A stretch of 64,000 nucleotides of DNA, from the NCBI RefSeq assembly GCF_023065955.2, contig NW_026622886.1, forward strand, positions 16,006,001-16,070,000, given 5' to 3'. The notes beneath the pieces are model-generated. The model did no database searches and was not told the origin of the DNA. It worked only from the letters and a program-made list of their open reading frames with translations. The DNA is from Ursus arctos. Lineage: Eukaryota; Chordata; Mammalia; Carnivora; Ursidae. Every line of letters begins with the position of its first letter. Position 1 is the first letter of the stretch. Shown here piece after piece: positions 23,503 to 33,941 of this stretch. The translations under genes were made by a program, and so were the position numbers.

Positions 23503-23672
23503 GGGCTGCCAGATAAAATACATACAGATGCCAAGTTAACTTTCAATTTTAGATAAACAATATTTTAGAATCAGTATATCCTAAATATTGCATGGGACAT
23601 CTTGCTGCTAAAATTCTTTTCGCTCTTCATCTCAAAGTTAACTCTGTGTTTATTTGCTAAATCTGGCAGCCC
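23503..23672. mobile_element. Palindromic MITE-like element
   Basis: Imperfect inverted repeat with about 65-bp arms: the left arm starts GGGCTGCCAGATAAAATAC and the right arm ends GCTAAATCTGGCAGCCC. AAGTTAACTTT is shared between the arms and ATATTGCATGGGACAT lies near the centre. It resembles a common mammalian palindromic element whose name I am not certain of. Non-coding. Confidence 0.65.
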
Positions 23673-24688
23673 AGTGAGGCATCGAGGCCTGACTTCCTCG
23701 CCTGTAAGCCTGCTTCTTTTCCATGCTCCGCAGCTGTTGATTCTTGAGAGCACTCCCCAGCCAGCCTCCTGCATGCTAACTGTTGTCTCAGTCTGCTTTC
23801 TCAGTGACGAGTCAGCGATAGAGAATTAAAACACTTTTCCTTGCCGTGCCCAAATTTCAGAACCAATTGAGAGACTGGCACATGGGTCCAAAAGACAGAG
23901 ATCTCTCTAGATTGGTGATTGGAGAACGGAGACTAGAGGACACGGCTAAGTCTGAAAGCCTAACGGGTTTGCTCGTCTGTCCTTCCCAATCGAATTTGCT
24001 TGGAGTGCCTCACTAAGTTTCTTTATAGCTGTTCCTGTCACCTGTTCATCAATTCGGTAAGTCATTCCTCCCCTCCTGGGGAGGTGCAATTGGGGTGGGC
24101 AGGAGGCCAGGATGGTTAACTCTTGCTACCGACCCTCTACATGAAAGCAGAGCCAAGGGAAAGAGGTCTCTCACTAAACGGCATTGTGAAGGATAAAAGC
24201 AGCTGTTTTCAAACGGTCAGTACAAATGATCATTATGTGAGCCTGATGCAAAATCGGCTGAGACATTCGAAGGTATGGATTCTGTGTCTTTTGCCTCCTC
24301 TGACTTTTCTCCTCTAAGCGAGGGATTTCCTCAGGACTTATGCTCATCTCTCTTCTTGATCTGTGTGATCTGCTTTGTCAAGCTGGCTAGTCTTAATGTA
24401 ATGTTTTCAGAGGCATGACCTTCAAATCCACACGTGCTTTGGCCTCTCCCCTGAGCTTCATTCAGTTCTGTATTCCAGAAGTTTCATCCTACCCCTCAAT
24501 TTTCTGGAAATACCCTGAATACAGTAGGTTTCTGCTTCAGTGTGAACAAATTCTCATTCAGGTTGCCAAGCAATGAGAGGTCTGTTTCGAGGAGAACGCA
24601 CATGGGAACCGGGGAAAGCAAACATCAAGGCTTTAAGAAGAGCAGGGACTGGAGGATGGGACAAGACATGAATGACTTTCATTTTAAA
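23673..24688. other. Unclassified non-coding stretch
   Basis: About 1 kb of balanced-composition DNA with no repeat or gene I can identify. This is one of the better candidates for single-copy sequence in the window. Confidence 0.4.
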
Positions 24689-24689
24689 T

Positions 24690-24745
24690 TTTCAAAGGAC
24701 CTGTTTCTTGAGTGCTTACTATGTGCTAGGCAAGGAGGGAATCCC
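24690..24745 (-). repeat. MIR 3' remnant
   Basis: TTCTTGAGTGCTTACTATGTGCTAGGCAAGG is a well-conserved end of MIR in reverse; the rest is lost. Confidence 0.5.
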
Positions 24746-25350
24746 AAAACACCCAGGGAAGGACCTCAGCTGTAGCTGTTGGTAGATTTCTACTGTAGTG
24801 ATTCGTTCATAATGAGCCTCACTTTCTGCATGTCTTGCTTCTGTCGTAACTGCTGGCTTAGGTTTTCCCTCTGTCTCACAGCTTTAGCGTCTTCGTTTTA
24901 CTTATGCTTTATGGTTCTTCTTAAGTTTATGACTCTTCTTGGCATCCTTTAGGGTTGCCTACACGTAACAGCCTTATTTCCTTGTATGTATGTGGGTTTT
25001 TTTCTCCCCAGACTCCGGAGACAAGTAATTGGATTGGCTGGGAGCAGGTTTTTTTTGAGCCAGGCTTGCTCATTGGTCTCTGATTAACCTACAGGTTGGC
25101 TGCCTCTGGGTCAGATGTTGACTCCAGTCTAACCAATTATGGCTGGAGGGAGTATGTGTTCCCTGAGGACTTTTGCAAGCCCCAAGTCAGGGCAAGCACA
25201 ATGATCAGTGTGGGTCAGTCTCTTCCCTTTTGTTAAAGCAACAATCATCTTGCGTTCCAGTTAGTTGGGAAACCCTGGTCTCATATTTGAATCTGTTTTT
25301 CCCTTGATTTCCAATTTGTACCTGCCAAATCATATTGATTCTTTGTAGAC
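24746..25350. other. Mostly unclassified
   Basis: The 25,020-25,170 portion (GATTGGCTGGGAGC...CCAATTATGGCTGGAGGG) resembles the distal end of the unnamed ancient family seen at 9,672 and 11,593. The remainder is unrecognised. Confidence 0.35.
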
Positions 25351-25755
25351 TGTCAGCTCGGGCTTCCATACGCAAATACCATAGACTGGATAGCTTAAAC
25401 AACAGAAATTAACTTCTTATGGTTCTGGAGGCTGGAGAGTCAAAGATCAAGATGCCAGCATGGATGGTCAGGTCCTGATGAAAGCTGTCTTCCTAGCTTG
25501 CAGATGGCCGCCTTCTTGCTGTGTCCTCACATGGCAGAGAGAGAGAGAGAGAGAGAGAGAGCGCGCGCACGTGAGAGTGCGAGCTCTCTGGTATCTCTTC
25601 TTGTAAAGGCACTAATCCCATCATGAGGGCTCCACCCTCATAATCTCATCTAACCCCTATTACCTTCCCAAAGGTGCCATCTCCCAATACCGTCACGTTG
25701 GGGATTAAGCTTCGAGTATGAGTTTTGGGGGGACACAAACATTCAGTCCGTAACA
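25351..25755 (+). mobile_element. MLT1-type MaLR solo LTR with (GA)n tract
   Basis: Starts TGTCAGCTCGGGCTTCC and ends CAGTCCGTAACA, with AGCTTAAACAACAGAAATTAAC, GTTCTGGAGGCTGGAGAGTC and GGGGGGACACAAACATTCAG between. A (GA)n/(GC)n microsatellite at 25,535-25,569 has grown inside it. Confidence 0.72.
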
Positions 25756-26082
25756 TGGGCAATTACCTGTTGCTTTGTCTTCATTTCTCACTGTAACTGT
25801 TCAAATCCAGAAACTCCTTATATTCTATCTCAGACCCTTACAAAAACCTCCCAATATATTTTTCCCTATTCTGCTGATTTCATATCCTGCTTCCAGACTA
25901 ACTTCCTTAAATTTCATCTCTTGTTACTCCGCTGCTCAAATAACTTCAATAGCTCCTTGCAGTTATTAATAGAATAAAGTTCAAATGTCTTCACCTGGCA
26001 TTCAAGGTCCTTCATGATGTAGGCCAATGGATGCTTAATGTTCTCCAATCATTTTTCTTTTCACGTTTTCTGTCTCTGAATC
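25756..26082. other. Unclassified stretch
   Basis: CT-rich, with phrases such as TAATAGAATAAAGTTCAAATGTCTTCACCTGGCATTCAAGGTCCTTC that recall an old dispersed repeat. I cannot name it and no gene is present. Confidence 0.35.
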
Positions 26083-26260
26083 TGTGTTTCTTAAAGTGTA
26101 GTCCTCAGGACACCTGACCCAGGTTTACTTGGATGTTGTTGAAAGTAGTTTCTTAAGAGCCTCCCTAGAAACAGTGAATATCTCTGTGTGTGGGGCCCAG
26201 GAATCTGTATTGAAAACAGAAATCCCAGCTGATTCTTATACATATTAAACTTCAGGAGTG
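26083..26260. mobile_element. MER5-like hAT remnant
   Basis: TGTTTCTTAAAGTGTAGTCC...GTGGGGCCCAGGAATCTGTATT...CTGATTCTTATACATATTAAACTTC follows the MER5A-type non-autonomous hAT-Charlie layout. No transposase. Confidence 0.65.
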
Positions 26261-26436
26261 TACCCAGTATAGTCAGCGAGGAAAAGGAGAGTCCTCATTT
26301 CTGTGGATATTCTGGAAGGAGAGGTCAGGAGTGTTTTTTATGGCGTAAGGTAGGGATTAGGCTTCTCTGGTGGTTTCACCACCGTTAAAAATCACCAGTT
26401 CATCCTATGCATCAAAAGTCTGGTAATTCTAATTTT

Positions 26437-26479
26437 CTTTCTTTCCTTCTTTCTTCCTTTCTCTTTCTTTCTTCCTTTC

Positions 26480-26530
<51 letters not shown>

Positions 26531-26706
26531 ATATTTTATTTATTTGAGAGACAGAGCATGAGCAAGAGGAAGGGCAGAGGGAGTGGGAGAGGGAGAAGTA
26601 GACTCCCCATTGAGAGGAGAGCCCGATGTGGGGCTCAATCCCAGATACTGGGATCGTGATTTGAGCTGAAGGTAGATGCTTAACTTAGTGAGCCACCCAG
26701 GCTCCC
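26437..26706 (-). mobile_element. SINEC copy with expanded (CTTT)n tail
   Basis: The reverse SINE body spans about 26,531-26,706. Its A-rich tail has expanded into a (CTTT)n microsatellite at about 26,436-26,530. Flanks ATTCTAATTTTCT and GATTCTACTTCT are the probable target duplication. Confidence 0.9.
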
Positions 26707-26915
26707 CGATTCTACTTCTTTAAGGCAGTGATTTTCTTTTCTTTTCTTTTTTTTAAGGCAGTGATTTTCAAGCTGTGCTCTGAGAAACACTCAGAGGCCC
26801 CACAGAAAGTGAGGGGCACCAGAGTGATGGGCTTCGTAACTTCATTTTCTCTACTTTCACTAACTTAATTCCATTTTTATCTGTTTTACATTTTTAAGTT
26901 CTAAGATTATATTTG

Positions 26916-27492
26916 GGTTGTTTTTTTTGTTTTTTTTTGGTGGGGTTTGCTATTTATTTATGACAAATAGTCCACGTCCGTGTTCCTCTCCAGGAAACAA
27001 TGCTGTCGGCCTTGGCCAGTTAGAGGATGAAGTCATCAGACTCACCCAGTCCTCTAATGGCCCCACAGATAGTGTAGGTTTTAAATTGGCCTTTGAGGCT
27101 GTCTGGGTGGCTCAGTCGGTTAAGCATCTGCCTTTGGCTCAGGTCACGATCCCAGGATCCTGGGATTGAATCCGCATTGGGCTCCCTGCTCAGCAGGGAG
27201 TCTGCTTCTCCCTCTACCCTTCCCCCCTGCTCGTTCTCTCTCTCACTCTCTCTTTGTCAAATAAATAAAATCTTAAAAAAAACCCCAAGAAACTGGCCAT
27301 TGAACCTGCTGGCATCTTGTCAGCCTCAGCCATATTCATCCGCACGGATGTGTGGTCGTTTGTGCCCATGATGGTGGCTCCTGGCAGAGCATTTCTTCAG
27401 CAGGGACAGGTCCACAGGCTCACTGGCCTCGTTCTGCACGTTGAGGGCATGCCTGCTGCCACTGCCATGAATGCGAGTGCAGGAAAAAAAAG
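26916..27492 (-). pseudogene. RPS21: RPS21 processed pseudogene, split by a SINE
   Basis: Retrocopy of the mRNA for 40S ribosomal protein S21 (83 residues in mammals). Read leftward, 27,492-27,290 holds a pyrimidine-rich 5' start, then remnants of the N-terminal half (QNE-SEPVDL, KKCSA, RFNGQF). After the SINE, 27,096-26,995 continues with QFKTYTICGAI, GESDDFIL, a stop, and LAKADSIVS. The 3' UTR with AATAAATA and an A-rich tail ends near 26,916. The initiator Met is Val (GTG). The imperfect duplication TAAGATTATATTTG/TAAGATATATTTG (26,902-26,915 and 27,493-27,505) and the absence of introns show L1-mediated retroposition. Not functional. Confidence 0.93.
27097..27289 (+). mobile_element. SINEC copy inside the RPS21 pseudogene
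   Basis: Forward SINE flanked by a 14-bp duplication with two mismatches, AAATTGGCCTTTGA (27,083-27,096) and AAACTGGCCATTGA (27,290-27,303). Removing it rejoins the codons for NGQF-KTY of RPS21. Confidence 0.95.
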
Positions 27493-27550
27493 TAAGATAT
27501 ATTTGAAAGAAATATTCTGTTTTAAGGTTTTCTAAGTGTCTCTGTTCTGG

Positions 27551-27555
27551 GTCTG

Positions 27556-27587
<32 letters not shown>

Positions 27588-27734
27588 TCCCTCTCTCTCT
27601 CCCTCTCTCCCTCCCTCCTTCCCTTCCTTCCTTTCTTTTTTTGGTTTTATTTAAATTCAAGTTAGTTAACATATCATGTATTATTAATTTCAGGGTAGAA
27701 TTTAGTGATTCATCAGTTGTGTATAACACCCAGT
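27551..27734 (-). mobile_element. Short L1 3'-end insertion (different subfamily)
   Basis: Tail expanded to (CTTT)n/(CT)n at 27,557-27,635, followed by L1 3' UTR reading GTTAGTTAACATATCATGTATT...CAGTTGTGTATAACACCCA in reverse. TCTGTTCTGG is duplicated on both sides (27,541-27,550 and 27,735-27,744). Its 5' end lies about 90 bp downstream of the CAAACTGAGGG start shared by copies A-C. Confidence 0.88.
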
Positions 27735-27966
27735 TCTGTTCTGGTTTTAATCATACCTTTTCCTCTTCCAACTTTCAAACCATTTGAGAAGTAAATGCAG
27801 TAGCTAGATGGAGATTTAAAAAAAAAAATCAGCTTTATAATCAGTAATGTTCAACTGGGGATTGCAGCCTGGACCCATGGCAACAATCAGGTGTTCCCAT
27901 ATCATCTCTCCAAGACTCAAAACTCACCTGTAGAATTAATACCTTTCTCTGATAGTCCTCAGTGTT

Positions 27967-28170
27967 GTTTTTTTCTTAAAGATTTTATTTATTTATTAGA
28001 GAGAGAGGGAAAGATCATGGGGGAAGGGGGAAAGGGAGAGAGAACATCACAAGCAGACTCCTCACTGAGTGCACAGCCCAATGTGGGGCTCGATCCTAGG
28101 ACCTCAAGATCATGACCTGGGCAAAAATCAAGAATTGGATGCCCAACCGACTGAGCCACCCAGGTGCCCC
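27967..28170 (-). mobile_element. SINEC copy
   Basis: Reverse SINE with an exact 13-bp duplication AGTCCTCAGTGTT (27,954-27,966 and 28,171-28,183). Confidence 0.96.
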
Positions 28171-28183
28171 AGTCCTCAGTGTT

Positions 28184-29188
28184 TTGATCTTTTATTAGTT
28201 CTTAGGGTTTTCCCTGTCCAGTGGCAAATTTCCTTGATAGAGGAGATGGTCAGTTTCTCCAGATGGTTCTGCTTCTTCCTTCCTGAGACCACACTTCTAA
28301 TACCAATCACAACTCCTCTGTGGATTATCTTTTGCCATGAGAAGATTCTGAAATTGGACAGAAGAGGAGCCTGAATTAAATGATCAGCATGGCTGCTCTG
28401 CATTCTTGGCTGAAAATGAGTCCCCATTCTATTTCTTATTTCAATTTATGCCCAGCTATGTTAGAGAATATCATAAGTCAGGCAGTGAGCACTGAAACTG
28501 AATGAATTCAACCTTGCAAAAGCCCCACTTTTTAAGGAGTCTAAGATATGGCTAGGTCACATATAAATACAATTATCAAGGGATTTGACCATGTTTTAAA
28601 TTTTTTTCTTATCTCTTGACTGGTTATTATAAGCAAGATGATTTTCCCAGAACCCTGAGCTTGATCTGTTCCTGACCAGATAGCCAGTAGCATTTGAGGA
28701 GGGAGAGAGACAGTGGAAACACCCATGTGCAAAGAGAAGGTCATCCTAGTCTCAGCTTCACCATGATATCAGTCAGCCTGTGTCAGTTGCTTGGAGACCA
28801 TGGCCAATAAATTGAAACTCAGGAGAATCTTCCTCAAGAGATTAATTATGGATTAACTATGGCACGAGGCCTTGTGTTTGCTGCATCTTGGGGAAAATTT
28901 ATCTATGCATAATGCACCCTGTCTTAGAGAATAGCTTTTGTAAAATTTAGAAGTTTACAAAGGTGACATGCCCAGACAATTTATATGAGGTATCCTTCTT
29001 TCCTGTTCAACACATTCAAAATCTTCTTAGTCCCATCTGCCTTTTGAGGCCTATGTCTCCGCTACTCTCGGGCAGAACTGAATGGGAGCTCTCTAAGGCA
29101 TTGCCTCCACTTTTTTCGGTGAGAGGCGTTTTTTAGTCCTTTACTACAAGGGCTGTTTTCTTGGGCTCTTGCTTTGGAATTGCCTTGG
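28184..29188. other. Unclassified non-coding stretch
   Basis: No nameable repeat or gene; short open frames lack any family signature. Confidence 0.45.
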
Positions 29189-29570
29189 CTAGGGGTCTGC
29201 ATCCTATGGTCTGCAGGCAGAGTCCAACCTGCTGCCTCATTTTTATATGTTAAAATATAAATTTATATTTACATTCGAACATAGTATTTATTGCGTGCGT
29301 TAATAAAGAAAATGTTCTTTACATTTTAAATGGTTGAAAAAATCAAAAGAATAATATTTTGTGATACATGAAAATGATATGAAATCCAATTTTGATGTCC
29401 ACACGTAAAGTTTTATAGTGGTAAAACCATGCTGATTCATTTCTGTATTGCCTATGGCTTCTTCCACGTGCCACGGCAGAGTTGAATAGTAGCAACTGAG
29501 ACCGTATGGCCTACAAAGACTAAAATATTTATTAGCTGACTCTTTACAGGAAAAGCTTGCTGACTACTAG
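29189..29570. mobile_element. hAT-like non-autonomous DNA transposon remnant
   Basis: Ends CTAGGGGTCTGCATCCTATGG and GCTTGCTGACTACTAG form degraded terminal inverted repeats of the mammalian family whose ends read GGTCAGCAAACT. TTGCCTATGGCTTC, CGGCAGAGTTGAATAGTAGC and ACCGTATGGCCTACAAAG match the body. An AT-rich block near 29,250-29,320 looks inserted or diverged. Confidence 0.6.
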
Positions 29571-30233
29571 CCTAGGCATAGGAATTTTGCTCCTTTGGCC
29601 AGTTCCTGCCTTGAAACTCTTGTTAATGTCTCTGATGTATTCCTAGGCGCCCAGTGAAAATCAACACTTCTATAGTGCGTTCTATCTTGGACCTTGCTTT
29701 TCCTGTTTTTTCGACTTTTTTTTCTGGGCTTGATTAACTTCTGATACTTCGGAGGAACAAAACCACTTCCTTCTTTGCCTTTTTACTTTTTTCCCCCCTC
29801 TTTTTCCTGGACCAGTCATCTCTTTTCCTACCATAATCTCCTAATTTTTTTTTTTCCTGTGGCTTTTCTTCATAACGAGAGAGATGAAATCAAGGAGTTC
29901 GGCTTTGCCTGAAACATTCATTGTTGACTTGCATCTTGTCTGCCTTCAACTTCTTAAAGTGTATAATTCCATCTAGGAGATAGTCTTCCATGAGACTGTA
30001 CCTGTCCAGGCCTAGACTCAATATATGATTGTCTTGCCTGGCTCCCCCTTAGCATGTCACATTTTTTCTGCATCTTCAAGTCCTAACTATAAAACTCCTA
30101 GGCTTGTTTCCTCAGGATATAAGCAGTACTTGGGTCTCTTCTTAAAATAGCCATGTCATCTTGAAATTGACTCAGTAGGTTTTAAGAATTCTCCTAGTGT
30201 TCCCTCTCCAATCTGCCTGCATATATTCTATAA
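29571..30233. other. Unclassified non-coding stretch
   Basis: T-rich with several poly(T) runs near 29,705-29,860. None is accompanied by a SINE body or duplicated target. Confidence 0.4.
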
Positions 30234-30612
30234 TGTACTGGTGTAGTTTAAACAACAGAAATGTATTCTCTCACAGTTCTGGAGTCTAGAAGTCTGAAAT
30301 CAAAGTGTTGTCAGGGCTGCGTTCCTTCCAGAGGCTGTGCAGGAAGGAGCTGTTCCAACCCTCTGTCTCCGGCTTGTAGATGGTGGTCTTTTCCCCGTGT
30401 CTCTTTACATTGTCCTCTCTCCATGTGTGTTTGTGTCTGTGTCCAAATATGACACCGGTCATTGCATTAGGGTTCCAGCCTAACCCAGTATAACCTAATT
30501 TTACTTTAACAAATTGCATCTCCAAGGATCCTACTTCCAAATAAAGTCACATTCTGAGATACTGGGGGTTAGGACATCAACATATGGATTTTGGGGGGAC
30601 AGAGTTCTCCTC
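30234..30612 (+). mobile_element. MLT1-type MaLR LTR, 5' end missing
   Basis: AACAACAGAAATGTATTCTCTCACAGTTCTGGAG, TGTGTTTGTGTCTGTGTCC, GGGTTCCAGCCTAACCC and GATTTTGGGGGGACAGAG, in LTR order. The first roughly 40 bp (TGT...GCTGTAACAAA) are absent. Confidence 0.7.
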
Positions 30613-30956
30613 AAGCTTCTCTCCCATACCTTGGCCCTTCCTCCATAGGTTTCTTTGTACCCCTCATATCCTGTCTCTTCTGGTATCAACTCATCTTCTG
30701 GTTTTATAGTATAATTTTTATGGGCAGTTAGATTGGAATATATATTCTTTTTTCTTTTTGGTGTTCTAGCTTGGCTTTGAAGATTTCTTATTTTCCTTTT
30801 ATATCGATTTAGCTTTTTCTGTAGAGTCTTTCCCTTTCTCCTAAGGAATTCTCTTTCTTCCTCTAGAGTCTAACCTGGTCAACTACTGTTCTTTTATTTT
30901 TCGTTTTTACCCCCCTCTGTTCTCACTCTGCTAAGGAAAACTGAAGCATGTCCTTT
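30613..30956. other. Unclassified stretch
   Basis: Pyrimidine-rich, no recognised element. Confidence 0.35.
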
Positions 30957-30968
30957 AAAATCAATGCA

Positions 30969-31153
30969 CAAACTGAGGGCTTCAGAGGGGAGGGGGGTGG
31001 GGGAATGGGATAGGCCGGTGATGGGTAGTAAGGAGGGCACGTACTGCATGGTGCACTGGGTGTTATATGCAACTAATGAATCATGGAACTTTACATCAAA
31101 AACCAGGGATGTACTGTATGGTGACCAACATAATATAAAATATTATTATATAA
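30969..31153 (+). mobile_element. Short L1 3'-end insertion (copy B)
   Basis: Starts CAAACTGAGGGCTTCAGAGG and ends in an A-rich tail after GGTGACCAACATAATATAAAA. An exact 12-bp duplication AAAATCAATGCA (30,957-30,968 and 31,154-31,165) brackets it. Confidence 0.94.
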
Positions 31154-31274
31154 AAAATCAATGCATTTCTTCTCTTATTTTTTGGGCAAAACTGATTCCC
31201 AGAGGCAGTATGCCAGGCAGAGGCCTTCGAACTTTTTTTTCATTTTAAAATTTAATTAGAAAAATGAAAAGCAA

Positions 31275-31360
31275 TTGTGGTAAAATACGTGTAAAATTAA
31301 CCGCGTATAGTTCCAAATGTAAAGTATATCAACATTGTTGCATTTAAATTATTTTTAACT
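31275..31360 (-). repeat. L1M 3' UTR scrap
   Basis: TGTGGTAAAATACGTGTAAAATTAACC and ATCAACATTGTTGCA resemble a fragment of L1M tail in reverse; short and low-confidence. Confidence 0.4.
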
Positions 31361-31439
31361 TTTGGTTTACAATTTCATTGTTTGTCTTCCTTATACCAAG
31401 AAGATGACATATACCCTATAGAATGAATACTTATGTTCT

Positions 31440-32110
31440 TTTCTAAATTTTTATGAAAATTTTTAGATATAAAGAAAAGTTGAAGTATGATGAACACTCA
31501 TATACCTACATTCAACAATATTATTGTATTTATTTTATCCGTATGTATTTATATGCATAAATATATATATTTATTTTTTTGTTTATGAATGCATATATGT
31601 GTATGAAAAATATGTAATTTTATGTACTGCCTGAAAGCATATTATGGAAATTGAGACACTTTGTCTAATATTTTTCATCATATTTCACATAAAAATAAGG
31701 ATAGTCACTCATAGAACCACAATAGCTTTATCACACCAAAGAAAAGGAACAAATTTCCTAATATCCTCTAGTATTCAGTCCATATAAAAATTTTCCCCAA
31801 AATGTCTTTTATAGGGGGGCGCCTGGGTGGCACAGCGGTTAAGCGTCTGCCTTCGGCTCAGGGCGTGATCCTGGCGTTCTGGGATTGAGCCCCACATCAG
31901 GCTCCTCTGCTGTGAGCCTGCTTCTTCCTCTCCCACTCCCCCTGCTTGTGTTCCCTCTCTCGCTGCTGTCTCTATCTCTGTGAAATAAATAAATAAAATC
32001 TTTAAAAAAAATGTCTTTTATAGGTTTTTTAAAGTTGATTTTGAAAACCATCAAAGTTCATGCACTGCATTCCAATTCTTTTTGTTTACCTACTAAGACA
32101 CTTTTCACTT
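31440..32110 (-). mobile_element. Old L1ME-type 3' end split by a young SINE
   Basis: Reverse-orientation L1M tail: GAACACTCATATACCTACATTCAACAA, ACCACAATAGCTTTATCACACC, TAGTATTCAGTCCATATAAAAATTTTCCCC; after the SINE it continues AGTTGATTTTGAAAACCATC...CATGCACTGCATT. Non-coding. Confidence 0.62.
31815..32007 (+). mobile_element. SINEC copy, young subgroup
   Basis: Begins GGGGGCGCCTGGGTGGCACAG and carries the GAGCCTGCTTCTTCCTCTCC middle. Exact 16-bp duplication AAAATGTCTTTTATAG (31,799-31,814 and 32,008-32,023). Confidence 0.97.
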
Positions 32111-32950
32111 TTTTGTATTTGAAGCCAAAATTTGAGTCTCTAAAATAAAAAAGCCATGGTGGACTTGCCACGTGTTAATGCCCAGATGCTACAATTCAAA
32201 GGCCAGTCCTCTGTGGTCTGTGTGCACTTCACTGTCTTTTGTAAGTTTAAGCCCTAGTATACTGTCCTAAGAAATAGGTTATAGGGCACAAAAATTATTC
32301 CACCAATACCTAATAATCTTACACAATGAAGTTTTGTAAGTCTTACAGGTATGAAATACCTTTTTTCTGCAAAGCTAATGTCTGATTCAGTCCACCTGCT
32401 TGGATCTAAGTCTGCCAGAAAAAACATCTTCCTAAGTAGCTTACAGTAAAGATTGCCTTGTGTCTGTAAACATCAGCCAAAATGTAATGTGTTGTAGCCT
32501 ACAACGGTCACCAGGCATAAAAGTACTGAAGTCAAAGGCCTCGTATCTTTCTTTATCTTCCATGTGTTATTTCAGTTGTCCTCATCTAGCTTGGTTTTGA
32601 TCTTACAAGATTTCCTGATCAATATGGCCATTTATCAGGGTGGTATTGGAGTGATGATTAATTCCACCTCCTCCCTTACTCCTTTCAGAACTATTTGAGA
32701 AGTGGATTCAGGGGTCATTCACGAGATGGACATTCCAGCCTTGTTACTGTAAAGTGGACTGGAAAATGCAGTCGGATCTACCATTGGGCTTCTTCCCTGC
32801 AAGTTCTCGACCTTGGGTTAACTCACCTGAGGGAGAGTTTGAGTGTTTAGAGCAGACTCACATACCCAGAATTGCGGTCTCATGCTCTGTGAGCCCCAAT
32901 AGTGTGAACAGAAAAAGGAAAAACCTGTAGGTTGGGTGCTGTTTTTTTCT
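32111..32950. other. Unclassified non-coding stretch
   Basis: No repeat or gene recognised over about 0.8 kb; possibly single-copy. Confidence 0.4.
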
Positions 32951-32954
32951 AAAA

Positions 32955-33490
32955 TTTAAAATTAGTATAAATATGGTAAAATTAATAATTTTCAATGTAT
33001 AGTTAGATGAGTTTGGATAAATATACAGAATCATATAACCACCATCAAAATCAAGATACAGACCATTTCCTTTATCCCAAGAAGTTCCCTCCTATGCCTT
33101 TGTAGTCAGTCTCCTCTCCTTTCCACCCTTACCTGCAGACCCCGGGCAATCCTGATTGGGTTTCTGTCCCTCTAGTTTTGCTTCTAGAATATTATAAAAA
33201 TGGAATTGTGCAGTATATAGCATCCACGTTATTGCATATATTAGTTTTTTCTTCTTATTGCTGAATTGTATTACGTTGCATGGATCACAGTTTGTTTATG
33301 CATTCACCAGTTGCTGGACATTTGGGTTTTCAGTTTTTGGCTGTTATGAATAATGCTGCTGTAAACATTTTTCTGCAAGTATTTGCGTGGACTTACATTT
33401 GCATTCTCTTGGGGAAATTTCCAGGACTGTGATTGTTGGATTGCATAGTAAATATATGTTTGACTTTGTAAGAAATGGTGTACTGCTTTT
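32955..33490 (-). mobile_element. Old L1M-type 3' end
   Basis: Clear reverse L1M order: AATCATATAACCACCATCAAAATCAAGATACAGACC, TTCCCTCCTATGCC, TTGCTTCTAGAATATTATAAAAATGGAATTG, CAGTTTGTTTATGCATTCACCAGTTGCTGGACATTTGGG and ATGAATAATGCTGCTGTAAAC. Confidence 0.75.
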
Positions 33491-33748
33491 TAAAACATTA
33501 ATTCCACCCAATAGAGGGACGTGCAGCAATGTATGTTATACTCTAAACACTCACAAGGCAGGTAAATTTCTCACTTGGGGATGAGTAAGTGAGGTATGAG
33601 GAGAAAGGATAGAAATATGACTTTATTGCAGTGACTCACACCCCTGGATGATCATTAGAATTTCATAGGAAGCTTTTATAAAGTTTGATGCTAGTTCCCA
33701 ACCCCTCCTTCAGAATTAATAGGCTTTTGGTGAAACCTTATATTTTTT

Positions 33749-33941
33749 TTTTTAAGATTTTATTTATTTATTTGACAGAGAGAGAGGCAGTCAGCGAGAG
33801 AGGGAACACAGGCAGGGGGAGTAGGAGAGGGAGAAGCAGGCTCCCAGCGGAGGAGCCTGACGTGGGGCTCGATCCCAGGACTCCGGGATCACGCCCTGAG
33901 CCAAAGGCAGACGCATAACAACTGAGCCACCCAGGCGCCCC
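33749..33941 (-). mobile_element. SINEC copy, young subgroup
   Basis: Reverse SINE with an exact 17-bp duplication GAAACCTTATATTTTTT (33,732-33,748 and 33,942-33,958). Confidence 0.96.

Noticed and set aside
26745..26830. Possible second hAT-like scrap (GTGATTTTCAAGCTGTGCTCTG)
   Set aside because: Too short and diverged to support as a feature.
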